A stretch of 64,000 bases of DNA from Streptomyces sp. HD (GCF_028369295.1 NZ_JAQMYP010000036.1:1-64000); one strand, 5' to 3'; numbered from the stretch's first letter, positions 51,771 to 62,519 are shown. The notes: generated by a model from the letters alone, not told the origin. Program-made: numbers and translations.

Positions 51771-53309
51771 ATGACGAACCCGACCCCTGCCGGTTCCCTG
51801 GCCGGCCGCCGTGAATGGACCGCCCTCGCCGTCCTGATGCTTCCGCTGCTCCTGGTCTCGATGGACGTCTCGGTCCTCTACTTCGCGATCCCGGCGATCA
51901 GCGCGGACCTGGCGCCGAGCGGCACCCAGCAGCTGTGGATCTTCGACATCTACGCCTTCGTCCTGGCCGGCCTGCTGATGACGATGGGCTCGCTCGGCGA
52001 CCGCATGGGCCACCGCCGCCTCCTGCTGATCGGCGCCGCCGCCTTCGGCACGGCCTCACTGGCGGCGGCGTACGCCACCAGCGCCGAGATGCTGATCGCG
52101 GCCCGCGCGCTCCTCGGCATCGGCGGCGCGACCCTGATGCCGTCGACGATGGCCATGCTCCGCACGATGTTCACCGACCCCGCCCAGCGCGCGAAGGCGA
52201 TCGGCCTGTGGTCCGGCGTGATGACGGCCGGGGTCGCACTGGGCTCGGTGATGAGCGGGGTGCTGGTCGAGTACTTCTGGTGGGGCTCGGTCTTCCTGGT
52301 CAATCTGCCCGCGATGGCACTTCTGCTGGTCCTGGGCCCGCTCATGCTCCCCGAGTCGAGGAACCCGGCGCCCGACCGCTTCGACTGGCTGAGCGTCCCG
52401 CTGTCGATGGCGGCGGTGCTCCCCGTGATCTACGGCCTGAAGGAGATCCCGTCCGAGGGCTGGAACGTCCGCTACGTCGTCTCGATCACCGTCGGCCTGC
52501 TGTTGGCGGCGCTCTTCGTCCACCGCCAGCGCACGGCGGCGGCCCCGATGATCTCCCCGGCCCTGTTCCGCGGACGGGGCTTCGCCCCCTCGGTCGCCCT
52601 GAACCTCGTATCGGTGTTCGGGATGATGGGCTCGGCCTACTTCACCACGCAGTACCTGCAGTCGGTGCTCGGCAGGAGCGCCCTGGAGGCGGCCCTGTGG
52701 GCGCTGCTGCCGTCGGTGCCGATCGGTGCGGCGGCGCCGGTCGCGACCCTGCTGGTGCAGCGGGGCGTCCACCGCGCCCATGTCGTCACCGCGGGCTTCG
52801 CCGTCGCCGCGTCGGGCTTCGCGCTGCTGTCCCTCGCCGGCACCGACTCGATGGTGCTGGTGCTGGTCGCGTGCGCGGTCCTCGCCGTCGGCACGGTCGC
52901 GGTGATGTCCCAGATCATGGACCTGGCCATGGGCACCGCCCCGGTGGAGCGGGCGGGCGCCGCGTCCTCCCTGATGGAGACCGGCGGAGAGTTCGGCGGC
53001 GCGCTGGGCATGGCGGTGCTCGGTTCCATCGGTACGGCGGTCTACCGCCACGAGATCCCGGCGTCGGCGCCGGACGCGGCCCGCGAGACGCTCGGCGGTG
53101 CGCTGGCCGTCGCCGATCAGGTCCCCGGACTGGCCACGGTCGCTCGGGAGGCGTTCACCAGCGGGATGCAGGGGGCGGCGATCGCGGGCGCGGTGGTGCT
53201 GGCGGGGGCGGCCGTGGTGGCGTCGGTCGCGCTGCGGCGGGTCGAGATCCGGGAGCGGACATGCGAAACGCCGGACGCGCCGAGTGAACTCAGCACGTCC
53301 GGCGTCTGA
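51771..53309 (+). CDS. MFS multidrug exporter, DHA2 (14-helix) family
   Basis: A 512-residue proton-coupled exporter of the EmrB/QacA type with 14 predicted membrane segments. Typical parts are LLLVSMDVSVLYFAIPAI in TM1, the loop LGDRMGHRRLLLIG, RALLGIGGATLMPSTMAML (motif C region), IGLWSGVMTAGVALGSVMSGVL and AGAASSLMETGGEFGGALGMAVLG near the end. It starts at ATG 51771; no strong ribosome site is seen, and a short leader is likely. It is probably repressed by the divergent TetR protein and induced by a toxic compound, which cannot be named. Confidence 0.92.
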   Translation: MTNPTPAGSLAGRREWTALAVLMLPLLLVSMDVSVLYFAIPAISADLAPSGTQQLWIFDIYAFVLAGLLMTMGSLGDRMGHRRLLLIGAAAFGTASLAAAYATSAEMLIAARALLGIGGATLMPSTMAMLRTMFTDPAQRAKAIGLWSGVMTAGVALGSVMSGVLVEYFWWGSVFLVNLPAMALLLVLGPLMLPESRNPAPDRFDWLSVPLSMAAVLPVIYGLKEIPSEGWNVRYVVSITVGLLLAALFVHRQRTAAAPMISPALFRGRGFAPSVALNLVSVFGMMGSAYFTTQYLQSVLGRSALEAALWALLPSVPIGAAAPVATLLVQRGVHRAHVVTAGFAVAASGFALLSLAGTDSMVLVLVACAVLAVGTVAVMSQIMDLAMGTAPVERAGAASSLMETGGEFGGALGMAVLGSIGTAVYRHEIPASAPDAARETLGGALAVADQVPGLATVAREAFTSGMQGAAIAGAVVLAGAAVVASVALRRVEIRERTCETPDAPSELSTSGV

Positions 53310-53310
53310 C

Positions 53311-53413
53311 GCCCGGGGTCTGTCGTCTGGATCAGGTCGGCCGCAGGAAACCTCGCAGACCGGCCGAGCAGACCCCGCGACGCCGGCATGGTCCGAACGA
53401 CAGACCCTGGGCC
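53311..53413. repeat. Imperfect long inverted repeat between MFS and serA
   Basis: GCCCGGGGTCTGTCGTCTGGATC (53311-53333) pairs with the complement of 53391-53413 at 19 of 23 positions, separated by 57 bases. It lies between the convergent MFS and serA genes and may fold into a branched terminator. Confidence 0.5.
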
Positions 53414-53432
53414 CGTCAAGGGCGCCGGCGCC

Positions 53433-55022
53433 TCAGACCAGGTTCACCGACCGGGCCGACGTCGCCCCGATCTCCTCGGCGACCTCCGTCAGCACCGTCT
53501 GCGTCACCGTGTCGTCGACGGTGAGGACGGCGAGCGCCTCGCCACCGGCCACCGACCGCGAGACCTGCATACCGGCGATGTTGATGCCGGCCTCGCCGAA
53601 GATGCGGCCGACGGTGCCGACGACACCCGGACGGTCCTCGTACTTCAGGACGACCATGTGCTCGGCCAGCGCGAGGTCCACGTCGTAGTCGCCGACCGCG
53701 ACGATCTTCTGCAGGTGCTTGGGGCCGGCCAGCGTGCCGGACACCGACACCTCCTCGCCGTTGCCGAGCGTGCCGCGCACGGTGACGACGTTGCGGTGGT
53801 CGGTGGCCTCCGAGCTGGTGGTCAGCCGCACCTCGACGCCACGCTCCTGGGCGAACAGCGGGGCGTTGACGTACGACACCGTCTCGTCGACGACGTCCTC
53901 GAAGACACCCTTGAGGGCGCTGAGCTCCAGCACCTTCACATCGTGCTGGGTGATCTCGCCGTACACCTCGACGTCGAGGCGGACCGCGACCTCACCGGCG
54001 AGCGCCGTGAAGATCCGGCCGAGGCGCTCGGCGAGCGGCAGACCCGGCTTGACGTCCTCGGCGATGACGCCGCCCTGGACGTTCACCGCGTCGGGGACCA
54101 GCTCACCGGCGAGGGCGAGGCGCACCGAGCGGGCGACGGCGATACCGGCCTTCTCCTGCGCCTCGTCGGTGGAGGCGCCGAGGTGCGGGGTGGCGACGAC
54201 CTGGTCGAACTCGAACAGCGGGGAGTCCGTGCAGGGCTCCTTCGCGTACACGTCGAGACCGGCGCCGGCGACCCGGCCCTCCTTCAGCGCCGAGTACAGC
54301 GCCTCCTCGTCGACGATGCCGCCGCGCGCGGCGTTGACGATGCGCACGCTCGGCTTGACCCTGCGCAGCGCCTCGTCGCCGATGAGGCCGACGGTCTCGG
54401 GGGTCTTGGGCAGGTGGACGGTGATGAAGTCGGAGACCTCAAGCAGCTCGTCCAGCGACAGCACCTTGACGCCCATCTGCGCGGCGCGCGCGGGCTGGAT
54501 GTAGGGGTCGTAGGCGACGACCTTCATGCCGAAGCCGGACATGCGCTGGGCGACCAGCGCACCGATGCGGCCCAGACCCACCACACCGAGGGTCTTCTCG
54601 GCGAGCTCCACGCCGGTGTACTTGCTGCGCTTCCACTCGCCGTTCTTCAGCGCGGCGTTGGCCTGCGGGATGTGGCGGGCGGTGGCGACGAGCAGACCGC
54701 AGGCCAGCTCGGCGGCGGTCACGATGTTCGAGGTGGGGGCGTTGACGACCATCACGCCGGCCTTGGTGGCGGCGGAGACGTCGACGTTGTCCAGGCCGAC
54801 GCCGGCTCGCGCGACGACCTTGAGCTTCTTCGCGGCGGCGATCGCCTCGGCGTCGACCTTGGTGGCGGAGCGGATCAGGATCGCGTCCACGTCGGCGATG
54901 GCGGGCAGCAGCTCGGCCCGGTCGGCGCCGTTGCAGTGCCGGATCTCGAAGTCCGGACCAAGCGCGTCCACGGTCGCGGGCGAAAGCTCTTCAGCGATGA
55001 GTACAACGGGTTTCGAGCTCAC
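53433..55022 (-). CDS. serA: D-3-phosphoglycerate dehydrogenase
   Basis: A 529-residue enzyme of the long bacterial type, the first step of serine synthesis (3-phosphoglycerate to 3-phosphohydroxypyruvate). The substrate/NAD core has ARAGVGLDNVDV, LGVVGLGRIGALVA, HLPKTPETVGLIG, NAARGGIVDEEAL and PHLGASTDEAQ. An intervening allosteric domain (about 320-450) and a C-terminal ACT domain (HMVVLKYEDRPGVVGTVGRIFGEAGINIAGMQV) are complete, so serine feedback is expected. It starts at GTG 55022 behind GAGGACT. It lies downstream of ilvC but with its own leader and the ilvC terminator between them. Confidence 0.95.
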   Translation of the reverse strand: MSSKPVVLIAEELSPATVDALGPDFEIRHCNGADRAELLPAIADVDAILIRSATKVDAEAIAAAKKLKVVARAGVGLDNVDVSAATKAGVMVVNAPTSNIVTAAELACGLLVATARHIPQANAALKNGEWKRSKYTGVELAEKTLGVVGLGRIGALVAQRMSGFGMKVVAYDPYIQPARAAQMGVKVLSLDELLEVSDFITVHLPKTPETVGLIGDEALRRVKPSVRIVNAARGGIVDEEALYSALKEGRVAGAGLDVYAKEPCTDSPLFEFDQVVATPHLGASTDEAQEKAGIAVARSVRLALAGELVPDAVNVQGGVIAEDVKPGLPLAERLGRIFTALAGEVAVRLDVEVYGEITQHDVKVLELSALKGVFEDVVDETVSYVNAPLFAQERGVEVRLTTSSEATDHRNVVTVRGTLGNGEEVSVSGTLAGPKHLQKIVAVGDYDVDLALAEHMVVLKYEDRPGVVGTVGRIFGEAGINIAGMQVSRSVAGGEALAVLTVDDTVTQTVLTEVAEEIGATSARSVNLV

Positions 55023-55131
55023 GTGAGTCCTCACATGTCCAATGCGGACGGCCGTCCCGACGGCCGCAGGCGGTGGAGGGTACTGGCCGCGTGGAAGACG
55101 CACGACGCTGTGGGCCTGACGCGTATGTAGT

Positions 55132-55149
55132 ACGGCAGTGTAGTGCCGT
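55132..55149. promoter_or_regulatory. Inverted repeat in the serA promoter region
   Basis: ACGGCA-GTGTAG-TGCCGT is a perfect 6-bp inverted repeat about 110 bases upstream of serA. The minus strand of the spacer contains TACACT and nearby TACATA, possible -10 boxes. Function is unproved. Confidence 0.3.
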
Positions 55150-55211
55150 CACAGAGGCGGTCCTGTGCCTCCGTGGAAGGATCACCCGTCCGTGACGCGA
55201 CGGGATGGACA

Positions 55212-55242
55212 ACGGGACCGGAGCGGCATGCTCCGGTCCCGT
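55212..55242 (-). terminator. ilvC terminator
   Basis: A perfect 13-bp stem ACGGGACCGGAGC/GCTCCGGTCCCGT with a 5-base loop, starting 10 bases after the ilvC stop codon on the minus strand. It probably ends the ilvBNC transcript before serA. Confidence 0.75.
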
Positions 55243-55252
55243 CGGCTGAGGC

Positions 55253-56356
<1,104 letters not shown>

Positions 56357-56379
56357 TCACCCGACCGCCCGATACGCCC

Positions 56380-56904
56380 TTACGCCGACCGGTCCAGCGC
56401 TCGCAGCGAGCGGTCCGTGATCGAACGCGCGCCGCGTCCGATCGCGATCGTGCCGGACTGGACGAGTTCCTTGATGCCGAACGGCTCCAGCATCTTCAGC
56501 ATGGCCTCCAGCTTGTCGCTGGAGCCGGTGGCCTCGATGGTGACGGCCTCCGGGGAGACGTCCACGGTCTTGGCGCGGAACAGCTGGACGATCTCGACGA
56601 TCTGGGAGCGGGTCTCGTTGTCGGCGCGGACCTTCACCAGGACGAGTTCGCGCTGAACGGCCGAACCCGGCTCCAGTTCGACGATCTTGAGCACGTTGAC
56701 GAGCTTGTTGAGCTGCTTGGTCACCTGCTCAAGCGGCAGGTCCTCGACGTTCACCACGATGGTGATGCGGGAGATGTCGGGGTGCTCGGTGACGCCGACC
56801 GCGAGCGAGTCGATGTTGAAGCCGCGACGGGAGAACAGGGCGGCGATCCGGGCGAGGATGCCCGGGGTGTTCTCCACCAGGACGGAGAGCGTGTGCTTGG
56901 ACAT
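56380..56904 (-). CDS. ilvN: Acetolactate synthase small regulatory subunit
   Basis: A 174-residue regulatory subunit. The N-terminal ACT domain begins HTLSVLVENTPGILARIAALFSRRGFNIDSL and the second half has RELVLVKVRADNETRSQIVEIVQLFRA and EPFGIKELVQSGTIAIGRG. It activates IlvB and confers valine feedback inhibition. It starts at ATG 56904, 22 bases downstream of ilvB, so the two are co-translated or nearly so. An in-frame extension upstream is inside ilvB and is rejected. Confidence 0.95.
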   Translation of the reverse strand: MSKHTLSVLVENTPGILARIAALFSRRGFNIDSLAVGVTEHPDISRITIVVNVEDLPLEQVTKQLNKLVNVLKIVELEPGSAVQRELVLVKVRADNETRSQIVEIVQLFRAKTVDVSPEAVTIEATGSSDKLEAMLKMLEPFGIKELVQSGTIAIGRGARSITDRSLRALDRSA

Positions 56905-56926
56905 GGTCTTTTTACGTCTCTCTCGC

Positions 56927-58777
56927 TCAGTCGTCTTCGTTGTCGCCGAAGTCGGGGCGGACGTCCCGGGCGGCCATGATCTCGTCGTTGGAGGTGCCGG
57001 CGGCGACCATCGGCCACACCATCGCGTCCTCGTGGACGATGAAGTCGACGACGACCGGGCGGTCGTTGATCGAGTTCGCCTCCTCGATGACCTTGTCCAG
57101 GTCCTCCGGCCGCTCACAGCGGATCGCGTAGCAGCCCATGGCCTCCGACAGCTTCACGAAGTCGGGGACGCGGGTGCCGGCGCTCGGCTGCTTGCCGTCG
57201 GCCTCGGGGCCGCTGTGCAGCACGGTGTTGGAGTAGCGCTGGTTGTAGAACAGGGTCTGCCACTGGCGGACCATCCCGAGGGCACCGTTGTTGATGACGG
57301 CGACCTTGATCGGGATGTTGTTCAGGGCACAGGTGGTGAGCTCCTGGTTGGTCATCTGGAAGCAGCCGTCGCCGTCGATCGCCCAGACGGTCTGCTGCGG
57401 GGCTCCGGCCTTGGCGCCCATCGCGGCCGGGACCGCGTAGCCCATCGTCCCGGCGCCGCCGGAGTTCAGCCAGGTGGCGGGCTTCTCGTACTGGACGAAG
57501 TGGGCGGCCCACATCTGGTGCTGGCCGACGCCCGCCGCGAAGATCGTGCCCTCGGGGGCGAGCTGCCCGATGCGCTCGATGACCTGCTGCGGGGACAGCG
57601 AGCCGTCCTCGGGCTGGTCGTAGCCGAGCGGGTAGGTCTCGCGCCAGCGGTTGAGGTCGTTCCACCAGGCGGCGTAGTCGCCCCGGTGGCCCTCGGCGTG
57701 CTCCTTCTGGACGGCCTGGACCAGGTCGGCGATGACCTCGCGGGCGTCACCGACGATCGGCACGTCGGCGGCGCGGTTCTTGCCGATCTCGGCCGGGTCG
57801 ATGTCGGCGTGGACGATCTTGGCGTACGGGGCGAAGCTGTCCAGCTTGCCGGTGACGCGGTCGTCGAAGCGGGCTCCGAGGGCGACGATCAGGTCGGCCT
57901 TCTGCAGCGCGGTGACGGCGGTGACCGCACCGTGCATGCCCGGCATTCCCACGTGCAGCGGGTGGCTGTCGGGGAATGCGCCGAGCGCCATCAGGGTGGT
58001 GGTGACGGGCGCTCCGGTGAGTTCCGCGAGGACCTTCAGCTCGGCGGTGGCGCCGGCCTTGATGACACCGCCGCCGACGTAGAGGACCGGCCGCTTCGCG
58101 GCGGTGATCAGCTTGGCGGCCTCGCGGATCTGCTTGGCGTGCGGCTTGGTGACGGGCCGGTAGCCGGGCAGGTCCATGGTGGGCGGCCAGGAGAACGTGG
58201 TCTTCGCCTGGAGGGCGTCCTTGGAGATGTCGACCAGGACCGGGCCGGGGCGGCCGGTCGAGGCGATGTGGAACGCCTGGGCGATCACCTGCGGGATGTC
58301 CTCGGCCTTGGTGACCAGGAAGTTGTGCTTGGTGATCGGCATGGTGATGCCGACGATGTCCGCCTCCTGGAAGGCGTCCGTACCGATCGCCTTGGACGCG
58401 ACCTGCCCGGTGATCGCCACGAGCGGCACCGAGTCCATGTGCGCGTCGGCGATCGGCGTGACCAGGTTGGTGGCACCGGGGCCGGAGGTCGCCATGCAGA
58501 CGCCGACCTTGCCGGTGGCCTGCGCATAGCCGGTGGCCGCGTGACCGGCGCCCTGCTCGTGCCGGACCAGGACGTGGCGGACCTTGGTGGAGTCCATCAG
58601 CGGGTCGTACGCCGGAAGGATCGCACCGCCGGGGATACCGAATACCGTGTCGGCGCCGACTTCCTCAAGGGAACGGATGAGGGACTGCGCACCCGTGACG
58701 TGCTCGGGCACGGGCTGCTGTCCTCCGGATCGGGGCCGTGGCTGCGGATTATGGGCCCCGGAGGCCTGCTCGGTCAT
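56927..58777 (-). CDS. ilvB: Acetolactate synthase large (catalytic) subunit
   Basis: A 616-residue thiamine-diphosphate enzyme that makes acetolactate or acetohydroxybutyrate. The catalytic Glu74 lies in [14 protein letters not shown]. The remaining landmarks are [28 protein letters not shown], the FAD-binding central domain with [14 protein letters not shown], and the ThDP/Mg motif [12 protein letters not shown] with the terminal [21 protein letters not shown] 58777 is chosen because GAGAAGAG is well spaced; ATG 58783 is too close to it. The longer frame to 58876 crosses the attenuator. Expression is probably set by the leader at 58864-58987. Confidence 0.96.
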   Translation of the reverse strand: MTEQASGAHNPQPRPRSGGQQPVPEHVTGAQSLIRSLEEVGADTVFGIPGGAILPAYDPLMDSTKVRHVLVRHEQGAGHAATGYAQATGKVGVCMATSGPGATNLVTPIADAHMDSVPLVAITGQVASKAIGTDAFQEADIVGITMPITKHNFLVTKAEDIPQVIAQAFHIASTGRPGPVLVDISKDALQAKTTFSWPPTMDLPGYRPVTKPHAKQIREAAKLITAAKRPVLYVGGGVIKAGATAELKVLAELTGAPVTTTLMALGAFPDSHPLHVGMPGMHGAVTAVTALQKADLIVALGARFDDRVTGKLDSFAPYAKIVHADIDPAEIGKNRAADVPIVGDAREVIADLVQAVQKEHAEGHRGDYAAWWNDLNRWRETYPLGYDQPEDGSLSPQQVIERIGQLAPEGTIFAAGVGQHQMWAAHFVQYEKPATWLNSGGAGTMGYAVPAAMGAKAGAPQQTVWAIDGDGCFQMTNQELTTCALNNIPIKVAVINNGALGMVRQWQTLFYNQRYSNTVLHSGPEADGKQPSAGTRVPDFVKLSEAMGCYAIRCERPEDLDKVIEEANSINDRPVVVDFIVHEDAMVWPMVAAGTSNDEIMAARDVRPDFGDNEDD

Positions 58778-58863
58778 CGGCATTCTCTTCTCGATGCTGA
58801 GGGTTTTTGCGAGGTTTGAGCGGAGTTCGGGCGTTGCACGAATGGCGCCTGTGCAACAAAAAA

Positions 58864-58891
58864 CCCCTCGTGCCAAAAGGCAAGCGAGGGG
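58864..58891 (-). terminator. ilvB attenuator terminator
   Basis: On the minus strand CCCCTCG and CGAGGGG (7 bp) enclose a second TGCC/GGCA stem with a four-T loop, followed by TTTTTTG. It is a canonical rho-independent terminator 86 bases upstream of the ilvB start and 55 bases after the leader peptide stop. Confidence 0.85.
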
Positions 58892-58945
58892 AGCGCGCCG
58901 GGTGTGGTCGCTGGGAGTTCCGGTTCTGTCCGGACGTCACCAGCT

Positions 58946-58987
58946 TCAGCCGACGCGCTTTCCAAGTACGAGAATTCGGGTGCGCAT
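58946..58987 (-). CDS. ilvL: ilvB leader peptide
   Basis: A 13-codon ORF, MRTRILVLGKRVG, with Ile, Leu, Val, Leu and Val, four of them in one run. The codons include ATT, GTA and CTT, which are rare in this DNA. GGGGGGAGGG lies about 8 bases upstream. Position before a strong terminator and the product of the downstream gene make this a classic branched-chain amino acid attenuator, a type already predicted in Streptomyces. Confidence 0.85.
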   Translation of the reverse strand: MRTRILVLGKRVG

Positions 58988-59018
58988 GGCACTGACCCTC
59001 CCCCCGGCACACACTCAC

Positions 59019-59024
59019 TGTCAA
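59019..59024 (-). promoter_or_regulatory. Candidate -35 box of the ilvB operon
   Basis: A perfect TTGACA on the minus strand 32 bases before the leader-peptide ATG, overlapping the last codons of the GGDEF gene. No good -10 follows at 17-18 bases (GAGGGT). If used, transcription would start very near the leader ATG, giving a nearly leaderless peptide. Confidence 0.4.
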
Positions 59025-62000
59025 GTGGGTGGGACGGGAGTCTCATTATGTGAGCGGAGGGCGCTTCCGCCTCCGAGAACAGCGGCCACACCACCGGTGT
59101 ACACCCCCGCACCCCTGTCCAGGGCGCGTTCACCTCCAACACGTCCGTTCGGCTCTCTCACACCACCCGCGTAGGCGGGCTCCGCCGGTCCGTGCGGCAC
59201 CGGATAGTGGCCGGAACTGAGCGCCCGGCGCAGCCGGTACTCGTCGAGCGGCCCGGAGAACGCCATGCCCTGCCCGTGCGTGCACCCCATCGCGCGCAGC
59301 GCGACGACCTGCTCCGGCAGGTCCACGCCGTCGGCCACGGACTGCAGCCCGAGGTCGCCGGCGATCCGCAGCAGCCCGCCCGTGATCTTGTGCAGCCGGG
59401 CGGACTCGACGACTCCCTCGACCAGACCGCGGTCGAGCCTGAGGACGTCGACGGGGAGCCGGCGCAGGGCCGTGATCGCCGCGAACCCGCTGCCGAAGCC
59501 GTCCAGGGCGATCCGGACACCGATTCTGCGCAGGCCGCCGAGGCGGCGCTCCAGTTCGTCCAGCGAGGCGCGCGGGTCGAGGTCGGACAGCTCGATGATC
59601 AGCGACCCGGACGGCAGCCCGTGCCGGGTCAGCAGCGCCTCGATCGAGCCGAGCGGCATCGACCGGTCCAGCAGCCGGCGCGCACCCATCCGCACGACGA
59701 CGGGTACGGCGAGCCCGGTCGCGGTGCGTTCGGCGGCCTGCTCCACGGCCTCCTCCAGCATCCAGCGGCCCAGCTCGGCGGTCTTGTCGCTGTCCTCGGC
59801 CACCCGCAGGAACTCGGCGGGCGTGAACAGCACCCCTTGCGAGGACCGCCAGCGCGCCTGGGCGGCGACCGAGGTGATCCGGCCGTCCGCCAGACACACC
59901 ACCGGCTGGTGCAGCAGCGCGAACTCACCGTCGTGCAGCGCGGCCCGCAGGCGCGTGGCCAGCTCCGCCTTGCGTACGACGTCCTGCTGCATCTGCGGCT
60001 TGTACAGCTCGACGCGGCCCTTGCCGCCCGCCTTGGCGCGGTACATGGCCAGGTCGGCGTTGCGCAGCAGCTCCCCCGCGCCGAGGCCCGGCTCGGCGAA
60101 GGCGACGCCGATGGAGGCGTTGACACGGACATCGTTGCCGTCGATGAGGTACGGCTGCGACAGGGTCAGTCTGAGCCGTTCGGCGAGCTCCACGATGTGC
60201 CGTTCGCGGGCGGCGCGGTCCCGGGTGTTGTCTCCGACGATCAGGGCCGCGAACTCGTCGCCGCCCAGCCGGGACGCGGTGTCCCCGCGCCGGACCGTGT
60301 CCTGGAGTCTGCGGGCGGCCTGGACGAGCAGTTCGTCCCCGGCCTGGTGTCCGATCGTGTCGTTGACGCCCTTGAAGCCGTCGAGGTCGATGAAGAGCAC
60401 GGCCGTGTTGCGCAGGGCGAGGCCCCGGTCGGAGGCGCGGCGGCCGGAGAGGGCCTGCTGCACGCGCCGGGTGAACAGCGCGCGGTTGGGCAGGTCGGTG
60501 AGCGGGTCGTGCTCGGCGTTGTGCTGGAGCTGCGCCTGTAGGCGCACTCTTTCGGTCACGTCCCGGCTGTTGAAGATGAGTCCGCCGTGGTGCCGGTTGA
60601 CCGTTGACTCGACGTTGAGCCAGCTGTCCTCGCCGGAGCGGAAGCGGCACTCGATGCGCGTAGTGGGTTCCTCAAGTGGGCTGGCGGCGAGGAAGCGGCG
60701 CACTTCGTGCACCACGCAGCCCAGGTCCTCCGGGTGGATGAGATTGGCCAGTTCCGTACCCACCAGATCCTCGGCGGAGCGGCCGTAGACCCCGGCGGCG
60801 GCCGGGGAGACGTACCGGAGGATGCCGTTGGGTGCGGCGATCATGATGACGTCGCTGGAGCCCTGCACCAGGGAGCGGAAGTGGTTCTCCTTCTGGGCCA
60901 GTTCCTGGGTGAGGGTGATGTTGTCGAGCAGCATGATGCCCTGGCGCACCACGAGGGCGAGCACGACGGTGCCGCCGGTGAAGAGCACCACGCGGTCGAC
61001 GCTGCGGCCGTTGAGGACGTTGTAGAGGATCCCCAGGGTGCAGACGGCGGCGGCGAGGTACGGCGTGAGGGCGGCCAGGGAGCCGGAGATCGGCCGGGTG
61101 GCCGGATACCGGCTGTGATCACCTCCCTGCGCGGGGGCGTGGAGGTGGCCCCCGCCGCGCTGTCCCGGCACGTGCTCGTGCACCACGCGTGTGTGCCCCG
61201 CCGAGGGGTGCCGGTCGGCCTCCTCCTGCCCACGCCTGGGCGCGGCCCACGGGGCGTACGCCAGGAGCAGGGAGCCGGCGAACCAGCCCGCGTCGAGCAA
61301 CTGGCCCGAGCGGTAGTTGTTGTGCAGCAGCGGCGAGGTGAACAGGGCGTCGCACATGACGGTCAGGGCGAGCGCGCCGATCGCGGTGTTGACCGCGGTG
61401 CGGTTGGCCGAGGAGCGGCGGAAGTGCAGCGCGAGCACCATGCTGACCAGGGCGATGTCGAGCAGCGGGTAGGCGAGCGAGAGCGCGGTGTGCGCCACGC
61501 TCGCCCCACCGCCCGAGTCGAGCTTGGCCGCCTGGGCCAGGGCGAGGCTCCACGCCAGCGTCAGCAGCGAGCCGCCGATCAGCCAGGCGTCCAGCCCGAG
61601 GCAGACCCAGCCGGCCTTGGTCACCGGTCGCTTGGCGAGCACCAGGAGTCCCACGATGGCGGGCGGCGCGAAGCACAGGAAGAACCCGTCGGCGTAGGAG
61701 GGGCTGGGCACGGGCCGCTCCAGGACGACCTCGTACCACCCCCAGACCAGGTTGCCGAGGGCCGCCATCGCGGAGGAGAGGGCGAACAGCAGCCAGGCAG
61801 GTCGAAAGCGGATACGGCGGCTACGGGCGTAGCGGAAGCAGGACACGGCGGCGGCGCCGGCCGCGGCGGCCAGTCCGAAGTCGCCCATGATCAGCGCGAC
61901 TTGATCCGATCCCCAGCCGAGCGCGGAGCCGACGGCGTAGCCGGCGCACAGCAGGGCCAGAACGAGTTGCGGAACCATGCCCGAGCCGCCGCCGGAAGAC

Positions 62001-62311
62001 GACAGCCGGGGCAGCATCGCCGCCGACGAGGGCTGTGCCCGCAGCGCCGAGTCGAGGGTCGTCGTGGGGGGCGGCGGCGAACTCACCGGGCCCTCCCGGT
62101 CCGCGCCGCTCCCGGGTCCCGGGGGTCCCGGTGCGCCGGCTGCGCATGCCGCCTGCGGCTGGTGTGCCGGCGGTGGTGATGGTTGTGATGGCAGCCGTGA
62201 GTGCCGTGGTGGCCGCGTCTGCGCGCGGCCGTGACCCAGGGTCGCCGACGGCGGCCCCGTCGCGTCGGATCGCTCGTCCATAGGCCGTGCATCGTCCGTC
62301 GCCCCCCTCAC
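59021..62311 (-). CDS. Membrane PAS-GGDEF protein with degenerate EAL domain
   Basis: A 1096-residue cyclic-di-GMP-related protein. A Pro-rich cytosolic N-terminus of about 110 residues is followed by eight or so membrane helices to about 440, then a PAS domain (about 470-590) with GILRYVSPAAAGVYGRSAEDLVG. The GGDEF domain has an intact RLGGDEFAA motif at about 682-690, so diguanylate cyclase activity is possible. The EAL domain is degenerate: the EAL position reads AAQ (about 816-818), and LDGFGSGF replaces the usual DDFGTGY. It probably synthesises or senses c-di-GMP, a regulator of Streptomyces development, rather than breaking it down. GTG 62311 is tentative; ATG 62281 is possible. Its 3' end overlaps the ilvB promoter. 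Confidence 0.88.
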   Translation of the reverse strand: MRGATDDARPMDERSDATGPPSATLGHGRAQTRPPRHSRLPSQPSPPPAHQPQAACAAGAPGPPGPGSGADREGPVSSPPPPTTTLDSALRAQPSSAAMLPRLSSSGGGSGMVPQLVLALLCAGYAVGSALGWGSDQVALIMGDFGLAAAAGAAAVSCFRYARSRRIRFRPAWLLFALSSAMAALGNLVWGWYEVVLERPVPSPSYADGFFLCFAPPAIVGLLVLAKRPVTKAGWVCLGLDAWLIGGSLLTLAWSLALAQAAKLDSGGGASVAHTALSLAYPLLDIALVSMVLALHFRRSSANRTAVNTAIGALALTVMCDALFTSPLLHNNYRSGQLLDAGWFAGSLLLAYAPWAAPRRGQEEADRHPSAGHTRVVHEHVPGQRGGGHLHAPAQGGDHSRYPATRPISGSLAALTPYLAAAVCTLGILYNVLNGRSVDRVVLFTGGTVVLALVVRQGIMLLDNITLTQELAQKENHFRSLVQGSSDVIMIAAPNGILRYVSPAAAGVYGRSAEDLVGTELANLIHPEDLGCVVHEVRRFLAASPLEEPTTRIECRFRSGEDSWLNVESTVNRHHGGLIFNSRDVTERVRLQAQLQHNAEHDPLTDLPNRALFTRRVQQALSGRRASDRGLALRNTAVLFIDLDGFKGVNDTIGHQAGDELLVQAARRLQDTVRRGDTASRLGGDEFAALIVGDNTRDRAARERHIVELAERLRLTLSQPYLIDGNDVRVNASIGVAFAEPGLGAGELLRNADLAMYRAKAGGKGRVELYKPQMQQDVVRKAELATRLRAALHDGEFALLHQPVVCLADGRITSVAAQARWRSSQGVLFTPAEFLRVAEDSDKTAELGRWMLEEAVEQAAERTATGLAVPVVVRMGARRLLDRSMPLGSIEALLTRHGLPSGSLIIELSDLDPRASLDELERRLGGLRRIGVRIALDGFGSGFAAITALRRLPVDVLRLDRGLVEGVVESARLHKITGGLLRIAGDLGLQSVADGVDLPEQVVALRAMGCTHGQGMAFSGPLDEYRLRRALSSGHYPVPHGPAEPAYAGGVREPNGRVGGERALDRGAGVYTGGVAAVLGGGSALRSHNETPVPPT

Positions 62312-62519
62312 AAATCTGAAATGTCCATCCCCGGCGCCGAACGTGCGCGGCGCAACCCCTGTCGGGACGATACACCAGTCTCGTCACTCAGGGACATAGC
62401 GTCTCTACGCTCCGTGACGACCAGCGCATATGCGAGTACGGACCGCTTCCGCGAGGTTGCGGAGGGTACTCGAAGCGGATGAAGAGCCTGTTGCGCGCGG
62501 CGTGTGCGGCACCCGCGCG

